A DNA stretch of 64,000 nucleotides from DAOUTW01 sp964523575 (GTDB lineage: Bacteria; Zixibacteria; MSB-5A5; GN15; JAAZOE01). Under the pieces are notes generated by a model that saw nothing but the letters and a program-made list of their open reading frames with translations, did no database searches and was not told the origin of the DNA. Below, piece by piece: positions 6,786-14,780 of the stretch. The DNA is taken from assembly GCA_964523575.1 (NCBI GenBank), contig CAZGAV010000002.1, positions 50,770 through 114,769 on the forward strand. The letters run 5' to 3'. The first letter of the stretch is position 1. Each line of letters begins with the position of its first letter. A program made the position numbers and the translations under genes.

Positions 6786-7544
6786 ATGGATGCCTGCAAA
6801 TTGCTGGAAGGGAAAACGGCGCTGGTAACCGGCGGCACCAAGGGTATCGGATTGGCCGTGGCCAAAGGATTGGCCGAACAGGGTGCCGACGTGGTTATCA
6901 ATTATTTCCGGAGCCGCGACGCCGCCGATAAAGCCGTCGAGGAAATCAAAGCCTTCGGCGTGCAATGTTACGCCCATCGGGCCAATATCGGAAAGCATGA
7001 CCAGATCCCGCCCATCATCGAAGAGATCAAGAAACGATTCGGAAAACTCGATATCCTCATATCCAATGCCGCCTTGGGGATGTTCTCGTCGGCGCTGGCC
7101 ATTGACGATAAATCCTGGCATATTGCCATGAATACCAACGCCCAGGCTTTATTGGTGCTGGTGCAGAAAGCCATTACGATCATGCCCGAAAACGCCCGGG
7201 TGGTGTCGCTGTCGTCATTGGGTTCACAACGCTATATCCCCGGTTATGCCGCCATCGGCGTATCCAAGGCGGCCCTCGAAAATATCACCAAATACCTGGC
7301 CTATGAACTGGCCCCCAAACGGATCACCGTCAATTGCGTTTCGGGCGGATTCATCGATACCAGCGCTCTGTCGAGTTTCCCCAATTATCAGGATATGGTG
7401 GATGAGGTCGTCCGGCGTACACCTTTTGACCGCATCGGCACTCCGCAGGAAGTGGCCGACGTTGTGCTCTTTTTGGCCGGCCCCAAATCCGGCTGGGTGA
7501 CGGGCCAGACAATCATCGTCGACGGCGGCTATTCTCTGGGATAG
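6786..7544 (+). CDS. fabL: Enoyl-ACP reductase of the short-chain dehydrogenase family (FabL type)
   Basis: 252-residue SDR protein expected to reduce enoyl-ACP with NAD(P)H in the last step of fatty-acid elongation. Rossmann motif TGGTKGIGLAVA near the N-terminus, SNAALGMF (NNAG-equivalent), and the active-site pair arranged as Tyr-x6-Lys (YAAIGVSK), the spacing of enoyl-ACP reductases rather than the YxxxK of ordinary SDRs. The C-terminus DGGYSLG is normal. Start chosen at ATG 6786 with AGGAAAGGA just upstream; a GTG at 6768 is the alternative. It follows lipB by 124 bases. A 3-oxoacyl reductase-like SDR is the alternative, less likely given the spacing. Confidence 0.8.
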   Translation: MDACKLLEGKTALVTGGTKGIGLAVAKGLAEQGADVVINYFRSRDAADKAVEEIKAFGVQCYAHRANIGKHDQIPPIIEEIKKRFGKLDILISNAALGMFSSALAIDDKSWHIAMNTNAQALLVLVQKAITIMPENARVVSLSSLGSQRYIPGYAAIGVSKAALENITKYLAYELAPKRITVNCVSGGFIDTSALSSFPNYQDMVDEVVRRTPFDRIGTPQEVADVVLFLAGPKSGWVTGQTIIVDGGYSLG

Positions 7545-7598
7545 CATAACCTGAATCCCACATCCCGAATCAACCTCGACCGACTTCGTTCATTTATC

Positions 7599-7670
7599 TG
7601 TCATTCCCGCGCAAGCGGGAATCCAGGGTATTCAGACTTTTTCTGGATGCCCGCCTTCGCGGGCATGACA
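7599..7670. repeat. REP-like palindromic intergenic element
   Basis: Inverted repeat: TGTCATTCCCGC...GCGGGAATCCAG at one end and CTGGATGCCCGC...GCGGGCATGACA at the other, each half itself a small hairpin (cccgcgcaagcggg and cccgccttcgcggg). This is the architecture of dispersed intergenic palindromes found in many bacterial genomes. It lies between the convergent fabL-like and EamA genes, where it may also end transcription. Confidence 0.7.
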
Positions 7671-7677
7671 TTCTATG

Positions 7678-7752
7678 GGCGGCAGGCTCAGCATTCACGT
7701 CTGCCGCCACAAAGTGAGATCGCCACGCCCCGTAAACGGGGCTCGCGATGAC
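7678..7752. repeat. Two further hairpin palindromes next to the REP-like element
   Basis: GGCGGCAG (7678-7685) pairs with CTGCCGCC (7701-7708). GCCCCG (7727-7732) pairs with CGGGGC (7737-7742) inside an outer GATCGC/GCGATG pairing. Together with the preceding element they fill most of the 264-base gap between convergent genes. Confidence 0.55.
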
Positions 7753-7808
7753 GGCGCTATTTGTGGTTGGTGTACGTTCTCGTGCGCCAATAAAAATGCG
7801 GGTCGCGT

Positions 7809-8708
7809 TCAGATAACCTGAACCGGGCGCTTTTTTTCCAGTAATTTGATCGTGATCACGCCGGCCACGATCAGCAGACCGCCGACCACTTCTTTGGCCG
7901 AAGGAAAAGTCCCCAGTATAATCAAGGCCGCGCCGGCCGCGAAAAACGGCTGGCTCTGGACAATAATTGAAGCTCGCGAAATCTTGATACGCTGCATCGC
8001 CTTGAGATACCCCAGCCGTCCGAGATAAGGCAGAAGGATGGCGGCCACGATCAATAACATCAGCAAGTCGCCGTTGGTGACCCAGATGAACTGACCGAAA
8101 GCCAGACTGACGGCGACGAAAATGACCGACATGAAAATACCGCGGTAGAAAATAAGACTGCGGTAATTGATCCAATGAATACGGGCCTTGATCATCACCT
8201 CGGCCAGCCCGGTCAACAGGGTGGCGAAAGCCACCAATGCGACTGCCTTCGATAATTCGATGGAGGCATCGTAGCGCATGACTATCAATCCGACCACGAC
8301 CAGGATCAACCCCAAAGATTCGGCTCGATTGATGCGCTCTCTCAAAAAGAGGGCGGCGAAGACCAGCGTAAAGACCAGTTCCAGACGCGATAAAAAAGAT
8401 ACCGTGGCCGGCTGAATCAATGACACGGCGCTGAAGAGGCAAAAAGTGCTCCCGGCAAAAAAGACGGAGATGATTAAATAGAAAAAAAGCTGGCGCGGTT
8501 GAATCTTTAATGTCTCGAGGACTTTGCGGTTGAAGACGGCGTCGATGAAGATGACCACCGATCCGAGGAAATAGACATAGGAATTGAGCGTCAGGGTGGG
8601 GATGGTCATTAACGCGATTTTGGCGACGACCAGACCACTGCCGGTGGCCAGGGCCGAAAGGATTGCCCACATATCGCCTCGAAGACGATCTGTCATGGGC
8701 TGGCTCAT
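7809..8708 (-). CDS. EamA/DMT-family transporter
   Basis: 299-residue, very hydrophobic protein with the two-fold repeat of five predicted membrane helices each that defines the drug/metabolite transporter superfamily; the second EamA repeat begins near IHWINYRSLIFYRG. The substrate (amino acid, nucleotide sugar or other metabolite) cannot be told from sequence. The start ATG is two bases after the lgt stop, so it is the last gene of the nadE-rsmI-PAP2-lgt-EamA minus-strand cluster. Its 3' end faces the palindromic repeats that separate it from the fabL-like gene. Confidence 0.85.
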   Translation of the reverse strand: MSQPMTDRLRGDMWAILSALATGSGLVVAKIALMTIPTLTLNSYVYFLGSVVIFIDAVFNRKVLETLKIQPRQLFFYLIISVFFAGSTFCLFSAVSLIQPATVSFLSRLELVFTLVFAALFLRERINRAESLGLILVVVGLIVMRYDASIELSKAVALVAFATLLTGLAEVMIKARIHWINYRSLIFYRGIFMSVIFVAVSLAFGQFIWVTNGDLLMLLIVAAILLPYLGRLGYLKAMQRIKISRASIIVQSQPFFAAGAALIILGTFPSAKEVVGGLLIVAGVITIKLLEKKRPVQVI

Positions 8709-8709
8709 A

Positions 8710-9528
8710 TCAGCCGCGGGCCGCTTCCGATTCCCTGTATAGCGTTCTGGGCACCGAGAAATAGACGATCAGACCCATAGCAAAAAGCAGGAGAGAGGCG
8801 ACCTGATTCCAGGTCGGTTCCAGTCCCAGAAATGAAAAATGCATGGCCGATTCATAGTAGCGGACATATTCGATGCTAAATCGGAAAACGGCCTCGACCA
8901 TGAGATATATGGCAATGACCTGACCGTCGAAACGTTTGCGCTTGAGGATATAATGGAGCCCGATAAAGAGCAGGAAACCGTAAAGCGAAGAATAGAGTTG
9001 GGCCGGATGGATGGCCTGCTGAGGAAAAACGGAATCGGGGATGGAGCCTTTGGGGAAGGTGATCCCCCAGGGCAGGTTGGTGGGCGTCCCGAAACAGCAG
9101 CCGTTGAGGAAACATCCGATGCGGCCGATGCCGATACCGAGTCCGACCGTGGGGGCCAGCATATCGAAAACCGCCAGCCACGGAAGTTTTTTGAGCCACA
9201 GGTAAATCCAGACGACCACCAGCGCCAGCAAAACGCCGCCGTAAAGATTCAAACCGGCGATGCCGAAATTGCCGCCATGGAAGGGATTGATGGCCGACCA
9301 GGGATCCTCGGCGAAATCCGAAAGATGCAGAACCACATAACCGAGACGGGCGCCGATGACGCCGCAGAATATCAGAATATAGGCGACATTCAGGATTTTG
9401 TCGAAAGGCAGGCGTTCGGCCGGACTGCGTCTTTTCAAATACCACAAGCCCGCGAAGAAGGCGATGGCCAGCATGAGGCCATAGGTGTGGATTCCAATCG
9501 GTCCGATCTTAAACAGAGTCCGAAGCAT
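8710..9528 (-). CDS. lgt: Prolipoprotein diacylglyceryl transferase
   Basis: Inner-membrane enzyme that transfers diacylglyceryl from phosphatidylglycerol to the lipobox Cys of prolipoproteins. 272 residues, about seven membrane helices, with the family signature GRIGCFLNGCCFG, the N-terminal HTYGLMLAIAF stretch, GARLGYVVLH, and HPAQLYSSL. AGAGGAAAT sits ahead of the ATG, which overlaps the 3' end of the PAP2 gene by 20 bases. Several likely substrates are encoded in this window (lipobox proteins at 24294, 28053, 29550, 30944 and 50077). Confidence 0.96.
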   Translation of the reverse strand: MLRTLFKIGPIGIHTYGLMLAIAFFAGLWYLKRRSPAERLPFDKILNVAYILIFCGVIGARLGYVVLHLSDFAEDPWSAINPFHGGNFGIAGLNLYGGVLLALVVVWIYLWLKKLPWLAVFDMLAPTVGLGIGIGRIGCFLNGCCFGTPTNLPWGITFPKGSIPDSVFPQQAIHPAQLYSSLYGFLLFIGLHYILKRKRFDGQVIAIYLMVEAVFRFSIEYVRYYESAMHFSFLGLEPTWNQVASLLLFAMGLIVYFSVPRTLYRESEAARG

Positions 9529-10456
9529 ATTTCCTCTTATGGTCTATATCCGATAACTGCCATTGGGGAGAGAAGTCTTTTCGGGTCGGATAAAATTTAA
9601 GGGTTAACCAGTATATCAAAAAGGCGATACCGGCGCCGACGACGGCATCCGAGGTATAATGAAACCGCCCGTAAACGGTACCCAACGCCAGGCCGGCGAT
9701 TATGAAAATCATGAAATACGCTTTCCGACCGAAATTGCGGATAGCGAAAAGCAGGACCATGACCGCTTCGGCCACGTGGGATGAGGGCATGGCGCCCCCT
9801 TTGAAAGCAGCGTTGTCGATAATAAAGGCGACCAGGGGGCGAAAAATAAACCCGGTGATTTCATGTTCATATAATCCGGCGAAATGATAGCGCGGGCCGC
9901 TGACCGGGTAAAAGATAAACATCAGGTAGGAAACGAAAAAAGTCACGCAGGTGGCGGTGATGAAGCGCCGGATTTCGCGGTCGCGCCGGGTGAAAAACAG
10001 AATCAGCGCCAGGCCGGGGATCAACAGGTAATACGAAAAATAAGCCGCCGACAGGATTTCGGTTACGACTCTATTGAGATGACCGTCGAGCCAGATCGTG
10101 GGGTGGACCCCCAGTATGGCCTTTTCGAAACCGGCCACCTGGCTGTCGAGAAAATGAGGGATGACCGTCAGCACCAGCCGGCCGCTGAATTGATAGAAAA
10201 AGGTCATCAGGATAACCGGATAAAGCAACCGGGCGAAGATCACCGCCCGATTGGTCTGCGAGCGGGCGAACTGGGCCAGCAAACAAACCATGACAATCAC
10301 GCCCAAATGAAAAACAAGGACGTCGATATAATTACCGATCGGGCGGGCGAAATTGACCGTTATGGTTATAATCAGCCAGCAATAAACCAGGACAACGTGG
10401 TCAAACGGAAGCAGTAGATTGAAGAACCGCTCGAACAGATGCGGCCTATCCTTCAT
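9509..10456 (-). CDS. PAP2-superfamily membrane phosphatase/phosphotransferase
   Basis: About 315-residue membrane protein with the PAP2 acid-phosphatase core: FYPVSGPRYH, then MPSSHVAEAV (SxH with catalytic His), then GRFHYTSDAVVGA (second His). The first motif is the shortened form seen in inositol-phosphorylceramide-synthase-like and lipid phosphotransferase proteins rather than the full KxxxxxxRP, so a lipid head-group transferase is as likely as a simple phosphatase. ATG 10456 is preferred; a TTG at 10480 is in frame. It overlaps rsmI by 11 bases and lgt by 20, suggesting tight coupling and a role in envelope lipid metabolism. Confidence 0.82.
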   Translation of the reverse strand: MKDRPHLFERFFNLLLPFDHVVLVYCWLIITITVNFARPIGNYIDVLVFHLGVIVMVCLLAQFARSQTNRAVIFARLLYPVILMTFFYQFSGRLVLTVIPHFLDSQVAGFEKAILGVHPTIWLDGHLNRVVTEILSAAYFSYYLLIPGLALILFFTRRDREIRRFITATCVTFFVSYLMFIFYPVSGPRYHFAGLYEHEITGFIFRPLVAFIIDNAAFKGGAMPSSHVAEAVMVLLFAIRNFGRKAYFMIFIIAGLALGTVYGRFHYTSDAVVGAGIAFLIYWLTLKFYPTRKDFSPQWQLSDIDHKRKYASDSV

Positions 10457-11138
10457 CCTCTCGATTACCTTCGACGACAATTACAAATTCTCCCTTTGGG
10501 GTTTTATCTCCAAAATATTTTTCCACCTCGGCCGCCGTACCCCGCACATACTCCTCGTGCATCTTGCTGATCTCTCGTCCGACGCAGATCCGCCGGTCGG
10601 GAAAAATTTCGGTCATATCGGCCAGCGTTTTGCGCAGGCGATGCACCGATTCGTAAAATACCAGCGTGTGCGGATATCGCGCCAGTCGATCCATCCGGTT
10701 TTTGCGTTTGCCGGGTTTGACCGGCAAAAAACCCTCGAAAAAAAATCGATCCGTCGGCAGACCCGACGCCGTCAGGGCCGGGATAACGGCATTCGCGCCC
10801 GGCAAGGCCTCCACCGCCAGACCTTCTTCCACCGCCGCCGCCACCAGACGATAAGCCGGGTCGGAAAGGCCCGGACTGCCGCCGTCGGAAATGACGGCCA
10901 CTGAATGGCCGTTTTTCAATTCGGCCACGATTTGCGGCACTCGTTTTACCTCATTATGCTCGAAGTAGCTTATTTTTTTCTGGTTGATGCCGAAATGCGC
11001 CAAAAGCTGGCCACTGCGCCGGGTGTCCTCGCAGGCCACCAAATCGACCGCCTTGAGCACTTCCAAAGCGCGCACGGTGATATCCTGAAGATTCCCGATC
11101 GGAGTCGGCACCAGATATAATTTCCCCGGAGACGTCAT
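10446..11138 (-). CDS. rsmI: 16S rRNA (cytidine1402-2'-O)-methyltransferase
   Basis: 230-residue SAM-dependent methyltransferase of the tetrapyrrole-methylase fold; methylates the ribose of C1402 in the decoding centre. Family motifs: LYLVPTPIGNLQDIT at the N-terminus, VACEDTRRSGQLL, SDGGSPGLSDPAYRLV (SAM-binding glycine loop), PGANAVIPALTASGLP, FYESVHRL, and KGEFVIVVEG near the C-terminus. It starts five bases after the nadE stop on the minus strand and overlaps the PAP2 gene at its 3' end. Length is a little short of the E. coli enzyme because the small C-terminal domain is absent. Confidence 0.95.
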   Translation of the reverse strand: MTSPGKLYLVPTPIGNLQDITVRALEVLKAVDLVACEDTRRSGQLLAHFGINQKKISYFEHNEVKRVPQIVAELKNGHSVAVISDGGSPGLSDPAYRLVAAAVEEGLAVEALPGANAVIPALTASGLPTDRFFFEGFLPVKPGKRKNRMDRLARYPHTLVFYESVHRLRKTLADMTEIFPDRRICVGREISKMHEEYVRGTAAEVEKYFGDKTPKGEFVIVVEGNREDEG

Positions 11139-11143
11139 AATTC

Positions 11144-11953
11144 TTAATCTTCAACCAATGATACCGCATCGGGCACCGGCCGGCCTTCCAGCAGGTCGGT
11201 CGCCGGAGGCAGTCGTTTATAGGCAAAGCGATTGATGCGGTCAACAATCAGCCGGACGACCTTCTCATCGGCCCCGACCGCTGTCAGTTTCCGCAAAGAC
11301 CGTTCGCCCATTTCGATAATTTCGAAAAGAACCCGGTCGGCCAGGTCGTAGGTGACCCCCAACTCGCCCTCGTCGGTTTGCCCCGGCCAGAGATCGGCTG
11401 TCGGGTTTTTGGTGATGATTTTTTCGGGAATGCCCATCAATGCGGCCATCTCGCGTATTTCGTGTTTATATAAACCGCCCAGCGGATTCAGCGAACAGGC
11501 CGAATCCCCGTACCAGGTCGAATAGCCGAGACAAATTTCGGTTTTATTAGATGTGCCGAGCACCAGGCGTTGGTCGCGGGCGGCGATATCGAATAGAATC
11601 GACATTCGTTCACGGGCCATCTTATTGCCCCGCCTGATCGTCGAGACCTCATCGTCGCCGAACCAGGCGTCGATCATGGGCGACACTTCATATTTCTCGG
11701 TGGCAATACCCAACTTATCGGCAACCCTCAGCGCGTCCTGCTCCGATTCCGGGGAAGAGCTCCGATATGGCATAATCAATCCCAGCACCTTATCCGGACC
11801 CAGCGCGCTCACACCCAGCGCCGTCGAAAGAGCCGAATCGACGCCTCCGGAAATACCGATAATAACCCGGGAAAATCCGTGGCGAGCCGTGAAATCGGCG
11901 ATGAATTTTTGAAGACGGGTCGCGGCCTTTTCTATATCAAGCTGTCTTCCCAT
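11144..11953 (-). CDS. nadE: NAD+ synthetase
   Basis: 269-residue ammonia-type NAD synthetase: adenylates nicotinic-acid adenine dinucleotide and amidates it. ATP-pyrophosphatase loop SGGVDSAL near residue 40, then MPYRSSSPESEQDA, GTSNKTEICLGYSTWYGDSA, and NPTADLWPGQTDEGELG. There is no glutaminase domain, so it depends on ammonia or an external glutaminase. Start chosen at ATG 11953 with GGAGGG seven bases upstream; a further in-frame start lies at 11983. It leads the minus-strand cluster and is divergent from ssb. Confidence 0.96.
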   Translation of the reverse strand: MGRQLDIEKAATRLQKFIADFTARHGFSRVIIGISGGVDSALSTALGVSALGPDKVLGLIMPYRSSSPESEQDALRVADKLGIATEKYEVSPMIDAWFGDDEVSTIRRGNKMARERMSILFDIAARDQRLVLGTSNKTEICLGYSTWYGDSACSLNPLGGLYKHEIREMAALMGIPEKIITKNPTADLWPGQTDEGELGVTYDLADRVLFEIIEMGERSLRKLTAVGADEKVVRLIVDRINRFAYKRLPPATDLLEGRPVPDAVSLVED

Positions 11954-12034
11954 AATTTTCCCTCCAAGCCCGAAAATATACACATTTTATCCTGGCGGGC
12001 AACCAATTTGTGATATTCTTGCCGCTTGTCGTTG

Positions 12035-12063
12035 TTGACAAGACCGGGCCGGTCGTCTATATT
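12035..12063 (+). promoter_or_regulatory. Promoter of ssb
   Basis: TTGACA (12035-12040), exactly 17 bp, TATATT (12058-12063); ssb starts at 12091. This is the cleanest housekeeping-type promoter in the window. Confidence 0.75.
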
Positions 12064-12090
12064 GGCTAAAATCATTTACGGAGGGGAGCT

Positions 12091-12516
12091 ATGGCTTCGG
12101 TAAACAAAGTTATTCTAATCGGCAATCTTGGCGCCGACCCGGAACTGCGATATACGCCGTCGGGTGCGGCTGTGGCTAATTTCAACATGGCCACCACCGA
12201 AAAATGGAAAGACAAGGAAGGCCAGTTGCAGGAGAAAACCGAATGGCACCGGATAATTCTCTGGGCCCGTCAGGCGGAAATCGCCAAGGAATATCTCCGC
12301 AAGGGCAGTTCCGTATACATCGAGGGACGTCTTCAAAACCGCAATTATGAAGACAAGGACGGCATCAAACGTTATGTGACCGAAATTATCGGCCAGAGAA
12401 TGCAGCTGCTCGGCGGACGAGGCGGCGGAGCCCCATCGGAGAGTTCCGGCGGGCCATCCGAACCACCGCCGCCGCCCGGCAATCTTGAAAACGAAGACGA
12501 CGATTTGCCGTTCTAA
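12091..12516 (+). CDS. ssb: Single-stranded DNA-binding protein
   Basis: 141-residue SSB with an N-terminal OB fold (ASVNKVILIGNLGADPELRYT...WHRIILWARQAEIAKEYLRKGSSVYIEGRLQNR), a Gly/Pro/Ser-rich linker from about residue 110, and the acidic C-terminal tip DDDLPF that recruits repair and replication partners. GGAGGGG is placed ahead of the ATG. It is divergent from nadE and behind a strong promoter. The next gene starts 12 bases after the stop but is functionally unrelated. Confidence 0.97.
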   Translation: MASVNKVILIGNLGADPELRYTPSGAAVANFNMATTEKWKDKEGQLQEKTEWHRIILWARQAEIAKEYLRKGSSVYIEGRLQNRNYEDKDGIKRYVTEIIGQRMQLLGGRGGGAPSESSGGPSEPPPPPGNLENEDDDLPF

Positions 12517-12528
12517 ACCGACCCTGCT

Positions 12529-14223
12529 ATGCCAGTTTCATCAAAAACCGCCGGCTGGGTATTGTTTGTCCTGCTGGCGGTTTATTATTTCATTAACCGC
12601 TATCCGGGCCTGGCCTTCATCGATTCCGGCGAGCTGGCCCTGAGTTCATACACTCTCGGAGTTCCGCATCCCACCGGCTATCCGCTCTATCTTATTCTAT
12701 CCGCCCCGGCTTCATGGTTGTTCAGCCGCCCGATAACCGGAGTTACCATTCTCGCCGGTCTTATCAACGCTATGGCCGGGATGGCCTTCTTTCATTTAAT
12801 GGTCGCCGTCAAGAGACGTTTTTCTCCCGATAGCGATCATTCTCATATCATAGCGGCGCTGGCGACCCTGATTTTATTTCTGGCCCCGGTGGTCGCGGCG
12901 CAGGGCGTCGGCGACGAAGTTTACGGGCTGTCATTACTGGTCAACCTGCTGGCCCTGACAGCCGCCGTGCGAGCCGGTTTTACAAATCGGCAAAGTCGGC
13001 ATACCAATTGGCTAATCCTTGCCTGGTATCTGGCCGGATTGACTTTATGCGATCATATGAGCGGCGTACAACTACTCCCCGGATTGGTTTTTATCACCTT
13101 TCTGGTCATGAGGCGCCGGTTTTCCATAAGGATTATGCTTATCTGCGCTCTGGCGTTTATTCTGCCCCTGACACTCTACGCCGTTTTGCCCCTGAGAGCC
13201 GCGGCCAATCCGCCCCCGGTGGCCGACTGGGGCGACGTTACCACCTGGGATAATTTCATCCGCCATGTCTCCGGCTGGCAGTTTCAAGTATGGATGTTCA
13301 CCGGCGATATTTCCCGTCTCTGGGCCAATACCAAAGGTCTGGCCGGAATCCTCTTTGACCAGTTTCCGGTGGTCATCCTCCCCCTGACAGCAGTCGGACT
13401 GTATTACCTGGGCCGTCACGCGGCAAAATTGCTGATATTGATTCTTCTTATTGCCGCCGTCAATATCGGGCTGGGGATTAACTATAACATCCCCGATATC
13501 GACAGCTATTACCTGATGACCATGGCCCTGTCTATGCTATTGGCCGTCTTTGGCCTCTATTATCTGATCCGCCTGATTCGCTGCCGATACATAGGGCCGG
13601 TCGTAATGGTCCTACTGCTGGCCTGGCAGGCCCTAGCCGTCGGAGGCCGGAATTACAAAGGCGATTATACTCTGCCGGAAGACTATGCCCTCAATATCGG
13701 GCGCTCAGCCGAACATGGCGCGGTGATACTGACCGAAATCTGGGACCATCAATCGCCCGCCTTCTATCTTCAGCAGGCCGAAGGTATCAGGCCCGATTTG
13801 AGATTTGTCGACAAGGAACTTCTGCGCCGGAGCTGGTACTACAAAACTATCGCCAACGTCTATCCCGAACTCTATGCCAAAATAGCCGATTTGACGCCCG
13901 TCTTTCTAAATGAAATAAAGGTTTTCGAAGCCAGGGGAAATTACAACGCACAGGTTCTGGAAACCTCTTATCAGGCGATTATCAATCGTTTGCTGACCCG
14001 ATGCGGCCCCGCTTATATCGACTTTCGTTTATCATATACGCCTCACGGCGATCATTATCTACGACCGCAGGGGGTGCTCTACCGGGTCGATACCGTCCGC
14101 ATCGAAACGCCCCTGCCTCAGCCTCATCTGATCTGGCGCGGGCGGCCTTTGAGCGATTACACTGATCCGCGGGCCCTCGTGCACGTCAAGATGATAAGAA
14201 AGATGGAATCGTACTGGCAATAA
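12529..14223 (+). CDS. DUF2723-family polytopic membrane protein (GT-C glycosyltransferase-like)
   Basis: 564 residues: an N-terminal half with about ten membrane helices and a soluble C-terminal part. The start region FIDSGELALSSYTLGVPHPTGYPLYL holds the Asp/Glu and HPTGYPLY signature of DUF2723, the family related to eukaryotic TMEM260 protein O-mannosyltransferase. By analogy it would use a lipid-linked sugar on the periplasmic side. The C-terminal region (from about residue 385) is globular, with QSPAFYLQQAEGIRPDLRFVD. A weak initiation region suggests coupling to ssb. Substrate unknown. Confidence 0.82.
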   Translation: MPVSSKTAGWVLFVLLAVYYFINRYPGLAFIDSGELALSSYTLGVPHPTGYPLYLILSAPASWLFSRPITGVTILAGLINAMAGMAFFHLMVAVKRRFSPDSDHSHIIAALATLILFLAPVVAAQGVGDEVYGLSLLVNLLALTAAVRAGFTNRQSRHTNWLILAWYLAGLTLCDHMSGVQLLPGLVFITFLVMRRRFSIRIMLICALAFILPLTLYAVLPLRAAANPPPVADWGDVTTWDNFIRHVSGWQFQVWMFTGDISRLWANTKGLAGILFDQFPVVILPLTAVGLYYLGRHAAKLLILILLIAAVNIGLGINYNIPDIDSYYLMTMALSMLLAVFGLYYLIRLIRCRYIGPVVMVLLLAWQALAVGGRNYKGDYTLPEDYALNIGRSAEHGAVILTEIWDHQSPAFYLQQAEGIRPDLRFVDKELLRRSWYYKTIANVYPELYAKIADLTPVFLNEIKVFEARGNYNAQVLETSYQAIINRLLTRCGPAYIDFRLSYTPHGDHYLRPQGVLYRVDTVRIETPLPQPHLIWRGRPLSDYTDPRALVHVKMIRKMESYWQ

Positions 14224-14243
14224 ATTACACGGAAGGAATTATC

Positions 14244-14726
14244 ATGTCGCAACGCGAACAAATACTCTCTATGTTTCAATTGCTTGCTTCAAGCTCTAAA
14301 TTATTGATCGATGATGTCACCGAAGAAGAATCGATGGTTCGAAGCGAACATCGTTTCAACCATATTCGGTGGCAGACCGGGCATCTGGTACATTCTAATT
14401 ACCAGATACTGCGCCTTCTGGACGAAAGCCGTGCGGCCCACCCCGGATTAAAGGAAATATTCGATTACCGGACCGAATTATCCGATGACCCCAACTTTTA
14501 TCCGACAATGGCCGAACTGAGGCGGCTCATGAAAGAGGTCGAGAAAGATATCGAGGAAGCCGCCAAAGAGGCGCCCGATGCCGCCTTTGACAGGGAAGTG
14601 GTCTGGGGGGAGGGGAAAATCCCGGTCAGCCACATGATCGGTTTTTTATGTATGCATAATTTCTATCATTGCGGTCAGATCACGCATATCCGCAAGATGC
14701 TCGGCCGCCCCCGCCCGTTCGTTTGA
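14244..14726 (+). CDS. DinB-superfamily protein
   Basis: 160-residue four-helix protein of the DinB/YfiT metalloenzyme-like superfamily. Three His candidates for the metal site: the HIRWQTGHLVHSN segment and HNFYHCGQITHIRKMLG near the C-terminus, where the HxxxH and GQI pattern is typical. Many members are bacillithiol-, mycothiol- or glutathione-dependent transferases, others are of unknown role. GGAAGGA precedes the ATG. It is convergent with lpxD; a GC-rich stem-loop lies between them. Confidence 0.8.
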   Translation: MSQREQILSMFQLLASSSKLLIDDVTEEESMVRSEHRFNHIRWQTGHLVHSNYQILRLLDESRAAHPGLKEIFDYRTELSDDPNFYPTMAELRRLMKEVEKDIEEAAKEAPDAAFDREVVWGEGKIPVSHMIGFLCMHNFYHCGQITHIRKMLGRPRPFV

Positions 14727-14744
14727 TTGGAAAAATTGTCGGAC

Positions 14745-14771
14745 CGGCCAACCCCGCAGGGCGACTGGCCG
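14745..14771. terminator. Stem-loop between convergent dinB-like gene and lpxD
   Basis: CGGCCA (14745-14750) pairs with TGGCCG (14766-14771), with an inner CCC/GGG pairing. There is no T-run on either strand, so it is at best a weak or factor-dependent terminator. Confidence 0.3.
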
Positions 14772-14780
14772 AATGGAAAA

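Noticed and set aside
7594..8670. Open frame of 358 codons on the minus strand overlapping the EamA gene in another frame
   Set aside because: Its sequence is hydrophilic and motif-free, whereas the other frame gives a clean ten-helix EamA protein; it also runs through palindromic repeats.
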